Shown: positions 49,333 through 57,726 of the stretch, piece by piece
Position numbering within the stretch: position 1 is the first letter of the stretch
Layout: the number at the start of each line of letters is the position of its first letter
Assembly (NCBI GenBank): GCA_035577545.1
Contig: DATLVI010000008.1
Span: forward strand, 1 to 64,000
Reading direction: 5' to 3'
DNA length: 64,000 nt
Source of the DNA: Verrucomicrobiia bacterium
GTDB taxonomy: Bacteria > Verrucomicrobiota > Verrucomicrobiia > Palsa-1439
Program-made: the position numbers and the translations under genes
The notes under the pieces: generated by a model
What the model saw: only the letters and a program-made list of their open reading frames with translations
What the model was told of the DNA's origin: nothing
The model's database searches: none

Positions 49333-51348
49333 ATGACGCAAGAGTATATCCTGAAACCCGCGACAGGCGCGCGGGACCTCCATATTGATTACCGGGCGGA
49401 ACTGAACGACCAACAGTTCGAGGCCGTGACGGCCACGGGCGCTGACGGCAGCGTCAATTCCGGCCCGATGCTGGTCATCGCCGGCGCGGGGAGCGGCAAG
49501 ACGCGGACACTCACGTACCGCGTGGCGTGGCTCGTGGAGCACGGCGTGCCGCCGGGGCGGATCTTGTTGCTGACATTCACCAACAAGGCCGCCAAGGAAA
49601 TGCTGCGGCGCGTCGAGAACCTGTTGCCAACCGATATCTCCGCGATCTGGGGCGGGACGTTCCATCATATCGGCAATCGCATCCTGCGCCGCCATGCCAA
49701 GCTGCTGGGGTTCGGCAATGATTTCACGATCCTTGATCGAGAAGACTCGAAGGATATGCTCGACGCGTGTGTTGCCGAGGCCGGCATCGACACGAAGCAG
49801 GAGCGGTTCCCGAAAGGCGACGTGCTGGCGGACATCTATTCGCTGGCGGTGAACACTGACCGTTCTGTTGAAAAAGTGCTGGTCGACCAATACGATTACT
49901 TTTCACATCTCGCGGGGCCGATCAATACGTTGCGCAACGTTTATCGCGAACGCAAGCTCAAGGCCAACGCGATGGATTACGATGACCTGCTCGTGAACAC
50001 GCTGCGGCTGTTCCAGGAGCACGGCGAGGTCGCCGAACGCTATCGCGAACAGTTCCTGCATGTTCTGGTGGACGAATACCAGGACACGAACAAGATCCAG
50101 GCGGAGTTGATCGACGCCGTCGCGATGCAGCATCGCAACTTGATGGTCGTGGGCGATGATGCGCAATCGATCTATTCCTGGCGCGGCGCCAACTACCGCA
50201 ACATCCTCGGATTCCCGACGCGCTACCCGAGCGCGCGCACGTTCAAGATCGAGGTCAATTACCGCAGCGTGCCGAGCATCCTCAAGCTGGCTAACGAAGC
50301 GATCAAGGCCAACGTCCACCAGTTCGCCAAGGTCCTCACCGCGGTGCGCGACGGTGGCGCGAAGCCGTGGTTGATCCCCTGTCCCGACAGCAACCAGCAA
50401 TCACTATTCGTCGCCCAACGCATTCTTGAATTGCGCGACGAAGGCGTGGCGCTCAACGAGATCGCGGTGCTGTACCGCGCGCATTACCATGCGATGGAAT
50501 TGCAGATGGAACTGACGCGCCGCAACATCCCATACGTCATCACCAGCGGCCTGCGGTTCTTCGAGCAGGCGCACGTGAAGGATGTGAGCAGCTTCCTCAA
50601 GGTGGCGATCAATCCTCACGACGAGATGGCCTTCAAGCGGATCATCAAATTGCTTGCGGGCGTCGGCGCGAGGACCGCGGACAAACTCTGGGAGAAGTTT
50701 CATCCGCTGCTCGCCGAGGGCAAACCGTTGCTGCACACGAGCGAGTCGATCCCCAAGAAGGCGGTCGAGGACTGGAAGAAAGCCGCGCAGGCGTTAAATG
50801 AGATTCGCAAACTGGAGCCGAAACGCGCCGCGGAGATGATCGAGAAGGTCGTGGACACCTTCTACGCAAGCTATCTCAAGGTGAAATATCCGAATGCCCG
50901 GACGCGCGAGGAAGATTTGCATCAACTCGCCTCGTTCGGGATGCAATTTGAGAGCCTCGATGATTTCCTGAGCCAGTTGGCGCTGTTGACGAACATCGAG
51001 GCCGACGACGCTTCGCTTTTAAAAAGCAACGACCAGGAGTACGTTCGCCTCAGTACCGTGCACCAGGCGAAAGGGCAGGAGTGGAAAGCGGTATTCGTCG
51101 TCGGCCTGTGCGACGGAATGTTCCCGCTTGCTCGCTCGATTGACAATCTTGAGGGCCTCGAAGAAGAGCGGCGATTGTTCTACGTGGCCGTCACGCGCGC
51201 CAAGGATGAATTGTATCTCACATTTCCACTGTTCCGTATGACCGGCGGCGACACCGGCGGCTTCCAACGTCCCTCCCGCTTCATCGCCGAACTGCCGAAG
51301 ACGCACTACCAGGAATTCTCCATTCGGCATCAGCATGGGGAGTGGTAG
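49333..51348 (+). CDS. UvrD/PcrA/Rep-type superfamily 1 DNA helicase
   Basis: A 671-residue ATP-dependent 3'-5' helicase. Motif I VIAGAGSGKTRTLTYRV; Ia LTFTNKAAKEM; II LVDEYQDTNK; III VVGDDAQSIYSWRGA; IV FKIEVNYRS; V RLSTVHQAKGQEW; VI FYVAVTRAKDEL. Acts in repair and replication fork handling. Whether UvrD, PcrA or Rep cannot be fixed from sequence; there is no long C-terminal tail. ATG at 49333, three bases after the TMEM14-like stop. Confidence 0.95.
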   Translation: MTQEYILKPATGARDLHIDYRAELNDQQFEAVTATGADGSVNSGPMLVIAGAGSGKTRTLTYRVAWLVEHGVPPGRILLLTFTNKAAKEMLRRVENLLPTDISAIWGGTFHHIGNRILRRHAKLLGFGNDFTILDREDSKDMLDACVAEAGIDTKQERFPKGDVLADIYSLAVNTDRSVEKVLVDQYDYFSHLAGPINTLRNVYRERKLKANAMDYDDLLVNTLRLFQEHGEVAERYREQFLHVLVDEYQDTNKIQAELIDAVAMQHRNLMVVGDDAQSIYSWRGANYRNILGFPTRYPSARTFKIEVNYRSVPSILKLANEAIKANVHQFAKVLTAVRDGGAKPWLIPCPDSNQQSLFVAQRILELRDEGVALNEIAVLYRAHYHAMELQMELTRRNIPYVITSGLRFFEQAHVKDVSSFLKVAINPHDEMAFKRIIKLLAGVGARTADKLWEKFHPLLAEGKPLLHTSESIPKKAVEDWKKAAQALNEIRKLEPKRAAEMIEKVVDTFYASYLKVKYPNARTREEDLHQLASFGMQFESLDDFLSQLALLTNIEADDASLLKSNDQEYVRLSTVHQAKGQEWKAVFVVGLCDGMFPLARSIDNLEGLEEERRLFYVAVTRAKDELYLTFPLFRMTGGDTGGFQRPSRFIAELPKTHYQEFSIRHQHGEW

Positions 51349-51432
51349 CCGGATGGCTGTAGGTCATGATTGCGATAGAACATGCGCCCAGGTGGTGTCT
51401 TAATTTGCCGCATCGCCCACCGTCTGTGTTTT

Positions 51433-51454
51433 GTAGCCGAAGCGTAAGCTTCGG
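51433..51454 (+). repeat. REP-like GTAG-hairpin, family CCGAAGC/GCTTCGG, left half of inverted pair
   Basis: GTAG (51433-51436), then CCGAAGC-GTAA-GCTTCGG (51437-51454), a 7-bp stem. Faces the identical element at 51473-51494 across an 18-bp gap. Confidence 0.82.
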
Positions 51455-51472
51455 TGGTATCTATGCGGATTC

Positions 51473-51494
51473 CCGAAGCTTACGCTTCGGCTAC
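51473..51494 (-). repeat. REP-like GTAG-hairpin, family CCGAAGC/GCTTCGG, right half of inverted pair
   Basis: The minus-strand reading is identical to the left half. Together with 51433-51454 it makes a BIME-like doublet between the helicase and DUF2007 genes. Confidence 0.82.
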
Positions 51495-51573
51495 AGTCTG
51501 CGGATGCAGATAAAAAACACTACCTGCACTCTTGGGCATTGCGATTAACGTCATGTTATAGTATGTGGTCATT

Positions 51574-51792
51574 ATGATAACAGTGGCCAGATACGGAGAC
51601 GTAAACGAAGCTCTTCAACTGAAGATGGCGTTGGAGGCCAGCGGCATTAAAGCATTCGTACCCGACGAACTCACGGCAACCAACGCTCCGTATCGTTTCC
51701 TGACCGATCCGAGTGGTGTCCGGGTTCAAGTGGCGGACGAAGACGCAGAAACCGCGCGGCAGATGATCAGCGATCAGGTGAAGGCCGGCTGA
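51574..51792 (+). CDS. DUF2007-type small protein
   Basis: A 72-residue protein: MITVARYGDVNEALQLKMAL, GIKAFVPDELTATNAPYRFL, GVRVQVADEDAETARQMI. This is the DUF2007 pattern (a putative signal-transducing alpha/beta domain that binds small ligands; function unproven). The ATG at 51574 is chosen; a GTG 9 bp upstream is possible. The next gene starts 25 bp after. Confidence 0.78.
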   Translation: MITVARYGDVNEALQLKMALEASGIKAFVPDELTATNAPYRFLTDPSGVRVQVADEDAETARQMISDQVKAG

Positions 51793-51816
51793 AGCCGGAG
51801 TGTGCGAAGAAAAGCC

Positions 51817-52275
51817 ATGGAGAAGATTCTGAAAGGGATTGTGCGGCTGCTGGGCCTAGCCAGCGGTCTTCTTGGATTGCTTTGCTTAATCTCCTGCGCG
51901 GCCATGCTGGTTATCCTTCTTCACGATTCAAAGGATGCTGTTGTTGTCCTACTCGGTATTGTCGGCATTATCAGCTCTGGGTTATTTGGCGCGTACTTCC
52001 TGTGTGTCGCATTTGTGGTTTGGAGGCAATTCTCTCCAGCGGCGGTTCACCATATTTCCGCAGTCGTTGCGCTAGTCCTATTCGGTGTGCTGATAAACCG
52101 ATTGGCTGATCCGCGGCCTATCCTGCCGCCATCGTTCGAGGGTAGTTTGGGAGATTTCGCCCTTTTCGGTTCATGCATTGCCGTTTCGTTTTTGGTTTTT
52201 AGACTATTCCGCTTCATGTTGAACCGTGGACTATTCCCGACACAGCAAGTTGAAACACACCTTCACGTGAACTGA
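51817..52275 (+). CDS. Four-helix hypothetical membrane protein
   Basis: A 152-residue protein with about four membrane helices: LLGLASGLLGLLCLISC, VVVLLGIVGIISSGLFGAYFL, HHISAVVALVLFGVLI and SLGDFALFGSCIAVSFLVF. No family recognised. A GTG at 51802 would add five residues. It follows the DUF2007 gene by 24 bp, and the two are probably co-transcribed. Confidence 0.65.
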   Translation: MEKILKGIVRLLGLASGLLGLLCLISCAAMLVILLHDSKDAVVVLLGIVGIISSGLFGAYFLCVAFVVWRQFSPAAVHHISAVVALVLFGVLINRLADPRPILPPSFEGSLGDFALFGSCIAVSFLVFRLFRFMLNRGLFPTQQVETHLHVN

Positions 52276-52369
52276 TGCTCCCGTTGTTGGCCAGGGATCG
52301 GGCTATTGACGCCCGCAACCCTACGATGTTTTCTAGACGAAATCGCCGAGCGTTTCCGCGGACTAAGTG

Positions 52370-53182
52370 ATGGAACACTTCCACTTAACCACAGACCTTA
52401 TTTCGAAGGTGGATGAAGTCGAATTCCGCTACACGCAAGACCGGATGAATGTGATTCGGGACTTTAGAAAAGAACCCGGATGCGTGCGATATATCGAGAG
52501 GGAGAACCTGAGAGGGGTCATGTTCCCGGGTGTGCCGAATCCCTTTTTTAATCGTATTCTTCTTTCCGGCATTGTTTCTCCACGTGTTCTCGGAGAGGCA
52601 CTCGATGCTTATCGAGCAATGGGAGCGCCTCTGGATATTGAAATCAGCCCCGGAGCGGTCAATGAGGGAATGGCAAAGCTTCTTCAGACGCGTGGCTTCG
52701 TCCATACCAAGTTTCTTCCGGTGTTTCTGAAACCCGTGCGTGAACTAACGACGCGACAATCCGACAGCCTGGTGGTAAAGCAGGTATCGTCCCTGGATGA
52801 GCTAAAATATTTCCAAGAACTGTATGTGAGCGGCCACAAGATCGATCCCGGCTTTGCCTCGACTCTAAAAATCTATATTGCGGGTTGGAATAAGCTTTCT
52901 GACTGGCGGCTCTACATTGCTTATTTGGGAGAGCAACCCATCGGCTGCGCAGTCCTTTATACGAAAAACTCGGTCGCCTATCTTGCGGATGCAACAACAC
53001 CGGAAGGATTTCGCGGAAAAGGCGCGCAGACGGCGCTTCTGCTTGCACGATTCAAGGAAGCCAAAACGCTGGGCGCGGATCTCATGTTCTCGAGGGCAGA
53101 CTTTGGTTCGATCAGCCAGAGGAACATGGAGAAACAGGATCTTCGCGTCTCTTACATGAGAGCGTTTTGGATGAAGCTATGA
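52370..53182 (+). CDS. GNAT-family acetyltransferase
   Basis: A 270-residue protein with a GNAT domain in the second half: WRLYIAYLGEQPIGCAVLYTK, AYLADATTPEGFRGKGAQTALLLARF (acetyl-CoA loop), LGADLMFSRADFGSISQRNM. The first half resembles a degenerate GNAT repeat (IVSPRVLGEALDAYRAMGAP), as in the two-domain Mycothiol-synthase-like layout. Substrate unknown. Start is ATG 52370 or the GTG three bases upstream; no clear ribosome site. Base composition is a little more AT-rich than in core genes. Confidence 0.85.
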   Translation: MEHFHLTTDLISKVDEVEFRYTQDRMNVIRDFRKEPGCVRYIERENLRGVMFPGVPNPFFNRILLSGIVSPRVLGEALDAYRAMGAPLDIEISPGAVNEGMAKLLQTRGFVHTKFLPVFLKPVRELTTRQSDSLVVKQVSSLDELKYFQELYVSGHKIDPGFASTLKIYIAGWNKLSDWRLYIAYLGEQPIGCAVLYTKNSVAYLADATTPEGFRGKGAQTALLLARFKEAKTLGADLMFSRADFGSISQRNMEKQDLRVSYMRAFWMKL

Positions 53183-53224
53183 GCCATCGCTGAGGCCCAG
53201 GCGCGGGAGACAGAGTAAGCCTAC

Positions 53225-53240
53225 ATATCGCAAATCGATA
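53225..53240 (+). repeat. 16-nt repeat, second copy
   Basis: ATATCGCAAATCGATA, exact copy of 526-541, followed in both places by related C-T-G-G-A-C and G-rich sequence. Confidence 0.7.
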
Positions 53241-53384
53241 TTTTGTACTGGACGCGGTGGGGTGAGGTGCGGTAGAGTCGGGGAAACAGATGAACGCGCA
53301 ACTTCCAACATTCAACGCCCAACTTTCATCCGCCTTCGCCAAGGCTTTGGCGCACGAGGAGGACCTCGAAACACGCTTTCTGCG

Positions 53385-53480
53385 AAACGAACCCAAATGT
53401 AATGTTGAGCAAATCGCCTTTATATGGCTTATGGAGAATGAGTTGGATGGATTGCAGAGAAATGACAATTGGGTTCGTTT
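53385..53480. repeat. Inverted-repeat element with AAACGAACCCAA arms, copy 2
   Basis: Perfect 12-bp arms at 53385-53396 and 53469-53480, 72 nt apart. Same arm core and preceding CTGCG as the element at 890-984. The region between arms differs in sequence. Confidence 0.75.
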
Positions 53481-53533
53481 TTCCGGTCGGAAAGAAAGGC
53501 CCACGAAGTGCGCTGACGGGCGCTGCAGCCGGA

Positions 53534-53556
53534 CCGCGGTTAACAACCGCGGCTAC
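53534..53556 (-). repeat. REP-like GTAG-hairpin, family CCGCGGTT/AACCGCGG
   Basis: Minus strand: GTAG then CCGCGGTT-GTT-AACCGCGG, a perfect 8-bp stem. Near a degenerate relative at 53566-53588 in the same orientation. Confidence 0.78.
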
Positions 53557-53565
53557 AGTACGGAC

Positions 53566-53588
53566 CCGCGATCAGCGCCCGCGGGTAC
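53566..53588 (-). repeat. Degenerate GTAG-hairpin relative
   Basis: Minus strand GTAC followed by CCGCGGGCGCTGATCGCGG. It differs from the 830-852 and 7108-7130 elements by GTAC for GTAG and one stem change, so it looks like a decaying copy. Confidence 0.6.
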
Positions 53589-53697
53589 AACGGACGGACG
53601 ATGGCACGCGGAGCGAGTGCCCTACAATTGGCGAGTTTGCGCGTGGCAAGTGGCTGGCGGGGAGTATTTTTTGACGAATTGTAGATTTCCTGTGCCA

Positions 53698-53726
53698 TTG
53701 ACAAGGATTGTGGTGTCTCATATCGT
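53698..53726 (+). promoter_or_regulatory. Strong sigma70-like promoter of the T2SS operon
   Basis: TTGACA (53698-53703), 17-nt spacer, TATCGT (53721-53726). A start about 7 nt after the -10 would fall at about 53733, only three bases before the ATG at 53736, so the gspE message may be leaderless; no ribosome site is seen. Confidence 0.6.
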
Positions 53727-53735
53727 AGCACTGAC

Positions 53736-55466
53736 ATGACGATGGCCACCGTTGACACGATACCCGCTGATTTGCGCCAGTTGTTGCAGCAGACGGGACT
53801 CTTCACGGATGTGCAGATTTCCGAGATCCTGACCAACCAACAGACGGCGGCGCAACCATTGATTATCTCGCTGGTGAAGTCGCGGGCCGCCACCGAGGAG
53901 AAACTGCTCCAGGCGCTGGCGACAGCGTTGCACCTTCCGTTCACGCGCATCACGGACAAAGAGATTGATGCGGCGGCGCGCCAGCGAGTCCCGACGAAGG
54001 TCGTGTTCCAGCACAACGTCATGCCGATGCGACAGGAGAATGGCACGCTGATCGTCGCGGCGAATGATCCCTTCAACCTTACGATGTTGGAAGCGGTGCG
54101 GTTGGTTACGAAGAGCCGGGTCCAACTCGCGTTGTGCACGGAGGCGGACATTGCGAAGGCGCTGAAGCGTTACTATGGCGTTGGCGCGGAGACACTCGAC
54201 GAGTTGTTGCAGAAAAACGTGCTGGATATCGACGAGATCACCGAAGTGACCAAGGACGACCTGGAGAGCGGGGACCAGGAGGCGAGCGTCGTCAAGTTCG
54301 TGAACCAGATTATTGGGGAAGCGTACAAGGAGCGCGCGACGGACATCCACATGGAACCGATGGAGAACGACCTGCGCATTCGCTATCGCGTGGACGGCGC
54401 GCTGCACCAGACGCCGGTGCCGGCGTATTTGAAGCGGTTCCAGGCGGCGATCATTTCACGCATTAAGGTCATGGCGAATATGGACATCGCGGAGCGCCGG
54501 CTGCCGCAGGACGGCCGTATCAACGTCCGCAGCAGCGGCGCAGAGATCGATGTGCGTGTTTCGACCATCCCGACAGCTTACGGCGAGAGCGTCAGCTTGC
54601 GCTTGCTTACGCGCAGCAACATTTTCCTCGGGCTCGAGAGCCTGGGACTGAACAAGGAAAACGAGAAGATCGTTCGCAAACTGATCGACCTGCCGCACGG
54701 CATCATCCTCGTCACGGGACCCACTGGCTCAGGCAAGTCCACTTCGCTGTATGCGTTCCTCAGCACGATCAACTCGATTGACCAGCGCATCATCACGATC
54801 GAGGAACCGGTGGAATATGAGCTTCCCGGTGTGAACCAGATTTCGGTGAAATCGGAAATCGGCCTGACATTTGCCAGCGGACTGCGCCACATTTTGCGGC
54901 AAGACCCCGACGTCATCATGGTCGGCGAAGTGCGCGATTTGGAAACGGCGGAGATCGCCATCCGCGCGGCGCTCACGGGGCATTTGGTGTTCTCCACGCT
55001 GCATACGAACGACGCGCCGGGGGCGATCACGCGGTTGATTGACATGGGTATAGAACCTTTCCTGGTGAGTTCTTCTGTCGAGGCGTTGATGGCCCAGCGC
55101 CTGATCCGCACGCTCTGCAAGTCGTGCAAGGAAGAGTACAAGCCTGACATGGAGCTTCTCCGAGAAGTGGGTTTCCCGATGGAGGACATCGGCAGGGTCA
55201 AGTTCTACCATGGGCGGGGCTGTGAGGATTGCCGTTTCACCGGTTTCAAGGGCCGCTCGGCCATTTATGAAATCCTCGTCATGAGCGAGGCGTTGCGTCC
55301 ATTAATTATCGAACGGGCGTCGTCCGCAGCCATCAAGCATCTGGCCATCACGCACGGGATGCGGACCCTCCGCGATGACGGTTGGGAGAAAGTCAAGCAG
55401 GGCATCACGACCGTCGAGGAAGTGGCGCGCGTCACCCAGGAAGACGAAGAACTCACCGGTACCTGA
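53736..55466 (+). CDS. gspE: Type II secretion ATPase GspE
   Basis: A 576-residue cytoplasmic motor of the T2SS. N1 domain at about 1-160 (FTDVQISEILTNQQTAAQPL, LPFTRITDKEIDAAARQRVP). N2 begins ATDIHMEPMENDLRIRYRVDG. Walker A GPTGSGKSTSLYAFL, Asp box IITIEEPVEYELPGV, Walker B DPDVIMVGEVRDLETA, His box LTGHLVFSTLHTNDAP, C4 zinc site (CKSC, CEDC). First gene of the operon. ATG 53736 (or 53742) lies almost at the predicted transcription start. Confidence 0.95.
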   Translation: MTMATVDTIPADLRQLLQQTGLFTDVQISEILTNQQTAAQPLIISLVKSRAATEEKLLQALATALHLPFTRITDKEIDAAARQRVPTKVVFQHNVMPMRQENGTLIVAANDPFNLTMLEAVRLVTKSRVQLALCTEADIAKALKRYYGVGAETLDELLQKNVLDIDEITEVTKDDLESGDQEASVVKFVNQIIGEAYKERATDIHMEPMENDLRIRYRVDGALHQTPVPAYLKRFQAAIISRIKVMANMDIAERRLPQDGRINVRSSGAEIDVRVSTIPTAYGESVSLRLLTRSNIFLGLESLGLNKENEKIVRKLIDLPHGIILVTGPTGSGKSTSLYAFLSTINSIDQRIITIEEPVEYELPGVNQISVKSEIGLTFASGLRHILRQDPDVIMVGEVRDLETAEIAIRAALTGHLVFSTLHTNDAPGAITRLIDMGIEPFLVSSSVEALMAQRLIRTLCKSCKEEYKPDMELLREVGFPMEDIGRVKFYHGRGCEDCRFTGFKGRSAIYEILVMSEALRPLIIERASSAAIKHLAITHGMRTLRDDGWEKVKQGITTVEEVARVTQEDEELTGT

Positions 55467-55499
55467 CCGAAGGGGACGGAGCTGCCGCGCTTTTTTGAA

Positions 55500-55527
55500 T
55501 TGAGCGCCACCCGGAACAAAGTATGCT
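55500..55527 (+). promoter_or_regulatory. Candidate secondary promoter between gspE and gspF
   Basis: TTGAGC (55500-55505), 16-nt spacer, TATGCT (55522-55527), 30 bp before the gspF ATG. The 90-bp gap here is the only sizeable gap in the operon. Confidence 0.35.
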
Positions 55528-55556
55528 GCCCGGTGTCCCAGTAACGACGAGATCGC

Positions 55557-56774
55557 ATGCCAACATTTCAATACAAGGCCAAAACACGCGCGGGCGAACT
55601 GGTCAATGGCTCGCTGGCGGCAGGTGACCGCCGGGCCGCGTTGGCCGAGTTGGGCAAACTGGGTTTCTTTCCGTTGGCCGTGGAGTCCACCGAGACGGAG
55701 CGGGATGGCAAGCCAGGGGCCACGGGCTTTCGGAACCGCGTCAAACCGCGCGACGTGCTGATGTTCACCCAACAACTTTCCAGCCTGCTGCGTTCGGGGA
55801 TGTCGTTGAGCAAGGCGCTCGACACCCTGGAGCGACGCACGCAGAAGAAGGCGCTCGCGGCGGTGCTCGGCGATTTACGAAGTGGCATCGAGCAGGGCGA
55901 AAGCTTGTCCGACTCGCTGGCTAAACATCCCCTGATTTTTTCGCGTTTCTTCGTCAACCTGATCAAGGCGGGCGAGGCCAGCGGCGCTTTGGACGACGTG
56001 CTCCTGCGTCTCGGAAAGCATCAACAACAGATGGCGGAAGTGCGCGAGAAAGTGGTCGGCGCGTTGCTGTATCCTCTGGTCATCGTGTGCGTCGGGATTT
56101 GCGTCATCATCTTCTTTATGCTGGTGATGGTGCCGCGGTTTGCCATGATGTTCAAGGAGATGGGCCGGACGATGCCGTTGCCGACGCGAATCCTGATTGG
56201 TGTCAGTGATGCATTCGTCGGATACTGGTGGGTGGGCGTCCTCTTGATCGCCGGGGCGGTGATGGCCTATCGCGTGCGCGTCCGCACGCCCGAGGGACGG
56301 CTCGCGCTCGATGCGTGGAAGCTACGGTTGCCCGTGTTTGGCGGCATCATCATGGCCAACGCCTTCGCACAGTTCGCCCGCACGCTGGCCACGCTCCTTG
56401 AGAACGGGGTGCCGGTGCTTGGCGCGCTGCAGATTGTCGAAGACACGATGACGAACCGGGTGATCGCCAACGAACTCCGCGAGGCGCGCACGCGGGTGAC
56501 CGACGGCACGAGCCTTTCCCAGCCGCTGGCGAAGGGAAAGATTTTCCCGCCCCTGCTGATCGACATGCTGGCAGTCGGGGAGGAAAGCGGCGAAGTGGTG
56601 CCGGCGCTGGCGAACATTGCCGACACCTACGAGTCGGAGTTGTCGCGAACACTGAAGGTATTCACGACCCTGCTGGAACCCGCCATAATCATCTTTATGG
56701 CAATGGTCGTGGGCGCGATTGTTCTGAGCGTGCTCATGGCTGTTTTCGATATCACGTCAGGCATTGGAAAATGA
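55557..56774 (+). CDS. gspF: Type II secretion platform protein GspF
   Basis: A 405-residue inner-membrane protein. MPTFQYKAKTRAGELVNGSL start; two T2SSF domains (FTQQLSSLLRSGMSLSKALDTL and FARTLATLLENGVPVLGALQI); membrane helices about 175-200, 225-245 and 375-400. Full standard length, unlike the two copies in the 41-44 kb operon. Sits between gspE and gspG. Confidence 0.96.
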   Translation: MPTFQYKAKTRAGELVNGSLAAGDRRAALAELGKLGFFPLAVESTETERDGKPGATGFRNRVKPRDVLMFTQQLSSLLRSGMSLSKALDTLERRTQKKALAAVLGDLRSGIEQGESLSDSLAKHPLIFSRFFVNLIKAGEASGALDDVLLRLGKHQQQMAEVREKVVGALLYPLVIVCVGICVIIFFMLVMVPRFAMMFKEMGRTMPLPTRILIGVSDAFVGYWWVGVLLIAGAVMAYRVRVRTPEGRLALDAWKLRLPVFGGIIMANAFAQFARTLATLLENGVPVLGALQIVEDTMTNRVIANELREARTRVTDGTSLSQPLAKGKIFPPLLIDMLAVGEESGEVVPALANIADTYESELSRTLKVFTTLLEPAIIIFMAMVVGAIVLSVLMAVFDITSGIGK

Positions 56775-56789
56775 GCGGAGAACAGGTTT

Positions 56790-57221
56790 ATGAAACCAAA
56801 CAAGTTTAGTTCACGAAGCGGCTTTACGCTGTTGGAAATCATGCTGGTGGTCGTCATCATTGGCATGTTGATCACCGTGGCGGTCGTCAAGTTGTCCGGT
56901 TCATCGGAGAAGGCGAGGCTGATAGCGACGCGAAACCAAATTGATTCCTATAAGAACGCCCTCGGTGTCTACGAACTCGACAACGGCATGTTTCCAACGA
57001 CCGAGCAGGGATTGCAAGCGTTGATCACGCAGCCGAGCGGAGTTACTCTCCCGAACTGGAAAGGCCCGTACCTCGACCCGCCCGTGCTTCGCAAGGACCA
57101 ATGGGGCCGCGACTACATCTACCGGTACCCGGGCCAGAAGATTCCCAACGGCTACGACCTGTTCTCCGTTGGCCCCAACGGCAATGAAGGTGATGATGAC
57201 GACATCGGCAACTGGCAGTAG
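56790..57221 (+). CDS. gspG: Major pseudopilin GspG
   Basis: A 143-residue prepilin: basic leader to SRSG, then FTLLEIMLVVVIIGMLITVA (Glu5). The C-terminal part has EQGLQALITQPSG, GPYLDPPVLRKDQWGRDY and YDLFSVGPNGNEGDDDDI, the classic calcium-binding GspG domain. 15 bp after gspF. Its 3' end overlaps gspH by about 26 bp. Confidence 0.96.
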   Translation: MKPNKFSSRSGFTLLEIMLVVVIIGMLITVAVVKLSGSSEKARLIATRNQIDSYKNALGVYELDNGMFPTTEQGLQALITQPSGVTLPNWKGPYLDPPVLRKDQWGRDYIYRYPGQKIPNGYDLFSVGPNGNEGDDDDIGNWQ

Positions 57222-57726
57222 ACGCTCACGACGCGCCGGTTTCACGCTGATCGAGTTGAGCATCGTGGCGTTCATCGTTGCCATCATCCTGGCGATGGCG
57301 GTCCCCAACTTCATCCGCTCGTATAACGCGGCCGCCCTCAACGCGACCGGGCGAACGGTGATCACCACTTGCCAGTTTGCGAAGCTAAACGCCGTGCTAC
57401 GCCAGCAAAAGGTTGCCCTGTACGTCAACATGGATAAACGCAAGATCTCGCTCACGCAATTCGTCGGGACCAATGCCCCTGACGACGCCGAATCATCAAC
57501 CGTGGTTTTGAAGGAGATTGAACTCTCGCCGCGAGTCGGGGTGGCCTCCGTCCAAATTGGCGACCAGCCGGCGGAACAGAAAGGGCTGGTGGAGGCGACT
57601 TTTTACCCGAACGGGACTTGCGATGCGTTCACGATTACGCTTCGCGGCGTGGAGAAGGGAAGCGGTCTGGCGATCATGGTCGACCCCGTGACGTGTCGCG
57701 GCATGCCGTGGGTCGTGAAGCTATGA
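57196..57726 (+). CDS. gspH: Minor pseudopilin GspH
   Basis: A 176-residue prepilin: SRRSRRAG then FTLIELSIVAFIVAIILAMA (Glu5), followed by a beta-rich domain. Position after gspG and overall length point to GspH. Start ATG 57196 chosen because GAAGG (57186-57190) is 5 bp upstream; the frame opens at 57169 with other ATGs. Confidence 0.87.
   Translation: MTTSATGSRRSRRAGFTLIELSIVAFIVAIILAMAVPNFIRSYNAAALNATGRTVITTCQFAKLNAVLRQQKVALYVNMDKRKISLTQFVGTNAPDDAESSTVVLKEIELSPRVGVASVQIGDQPAEQKGLVEATFYPNGTCDAFTITLRGVEKGSGLAIMVDPVTCRGMPWVVKL

Larger units (their letters stand above)
51349..51573. other. Spacer with an inverted GTAG-hairpin pair
   Basis: No gene. The two REP-like elements listed at 51433-51454 and 51473-51494 fill the middle. 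Downstream, TTATAGTATG (about 51557) may form the -10 of the DUF2007 gene, but no good -35 is at proper spacing. Confidence 0.6.
53183..53735. other. 553-bp repeat-filled spacer before the T2SS operon
   Basis: Frames here are repeat-derived; no gene called. It contains the 16-nt repeat (53225-53240), a TCCGCCTTCGCCAAGGC-type sequence at about 53327 (also near 7188 in reverse), the AACGAACCCA inverted-repeat element (53385-53480), one perfect and one degenerate GTAG-hairpin (53534-53556, 53566-53588), and a strong promoter at 53698-53726. Its order of repeats parallels that in 526-984. Confidence 0.8.

Noticed and set aside
53290-53739. Plus-strand frame of about 149 codons before gspE
   Set aside because: It reads through the 16-nt repeat region, the inverted-repeat element and GTAG-hairpins; the translation is a known type of repeat-derived false protein.
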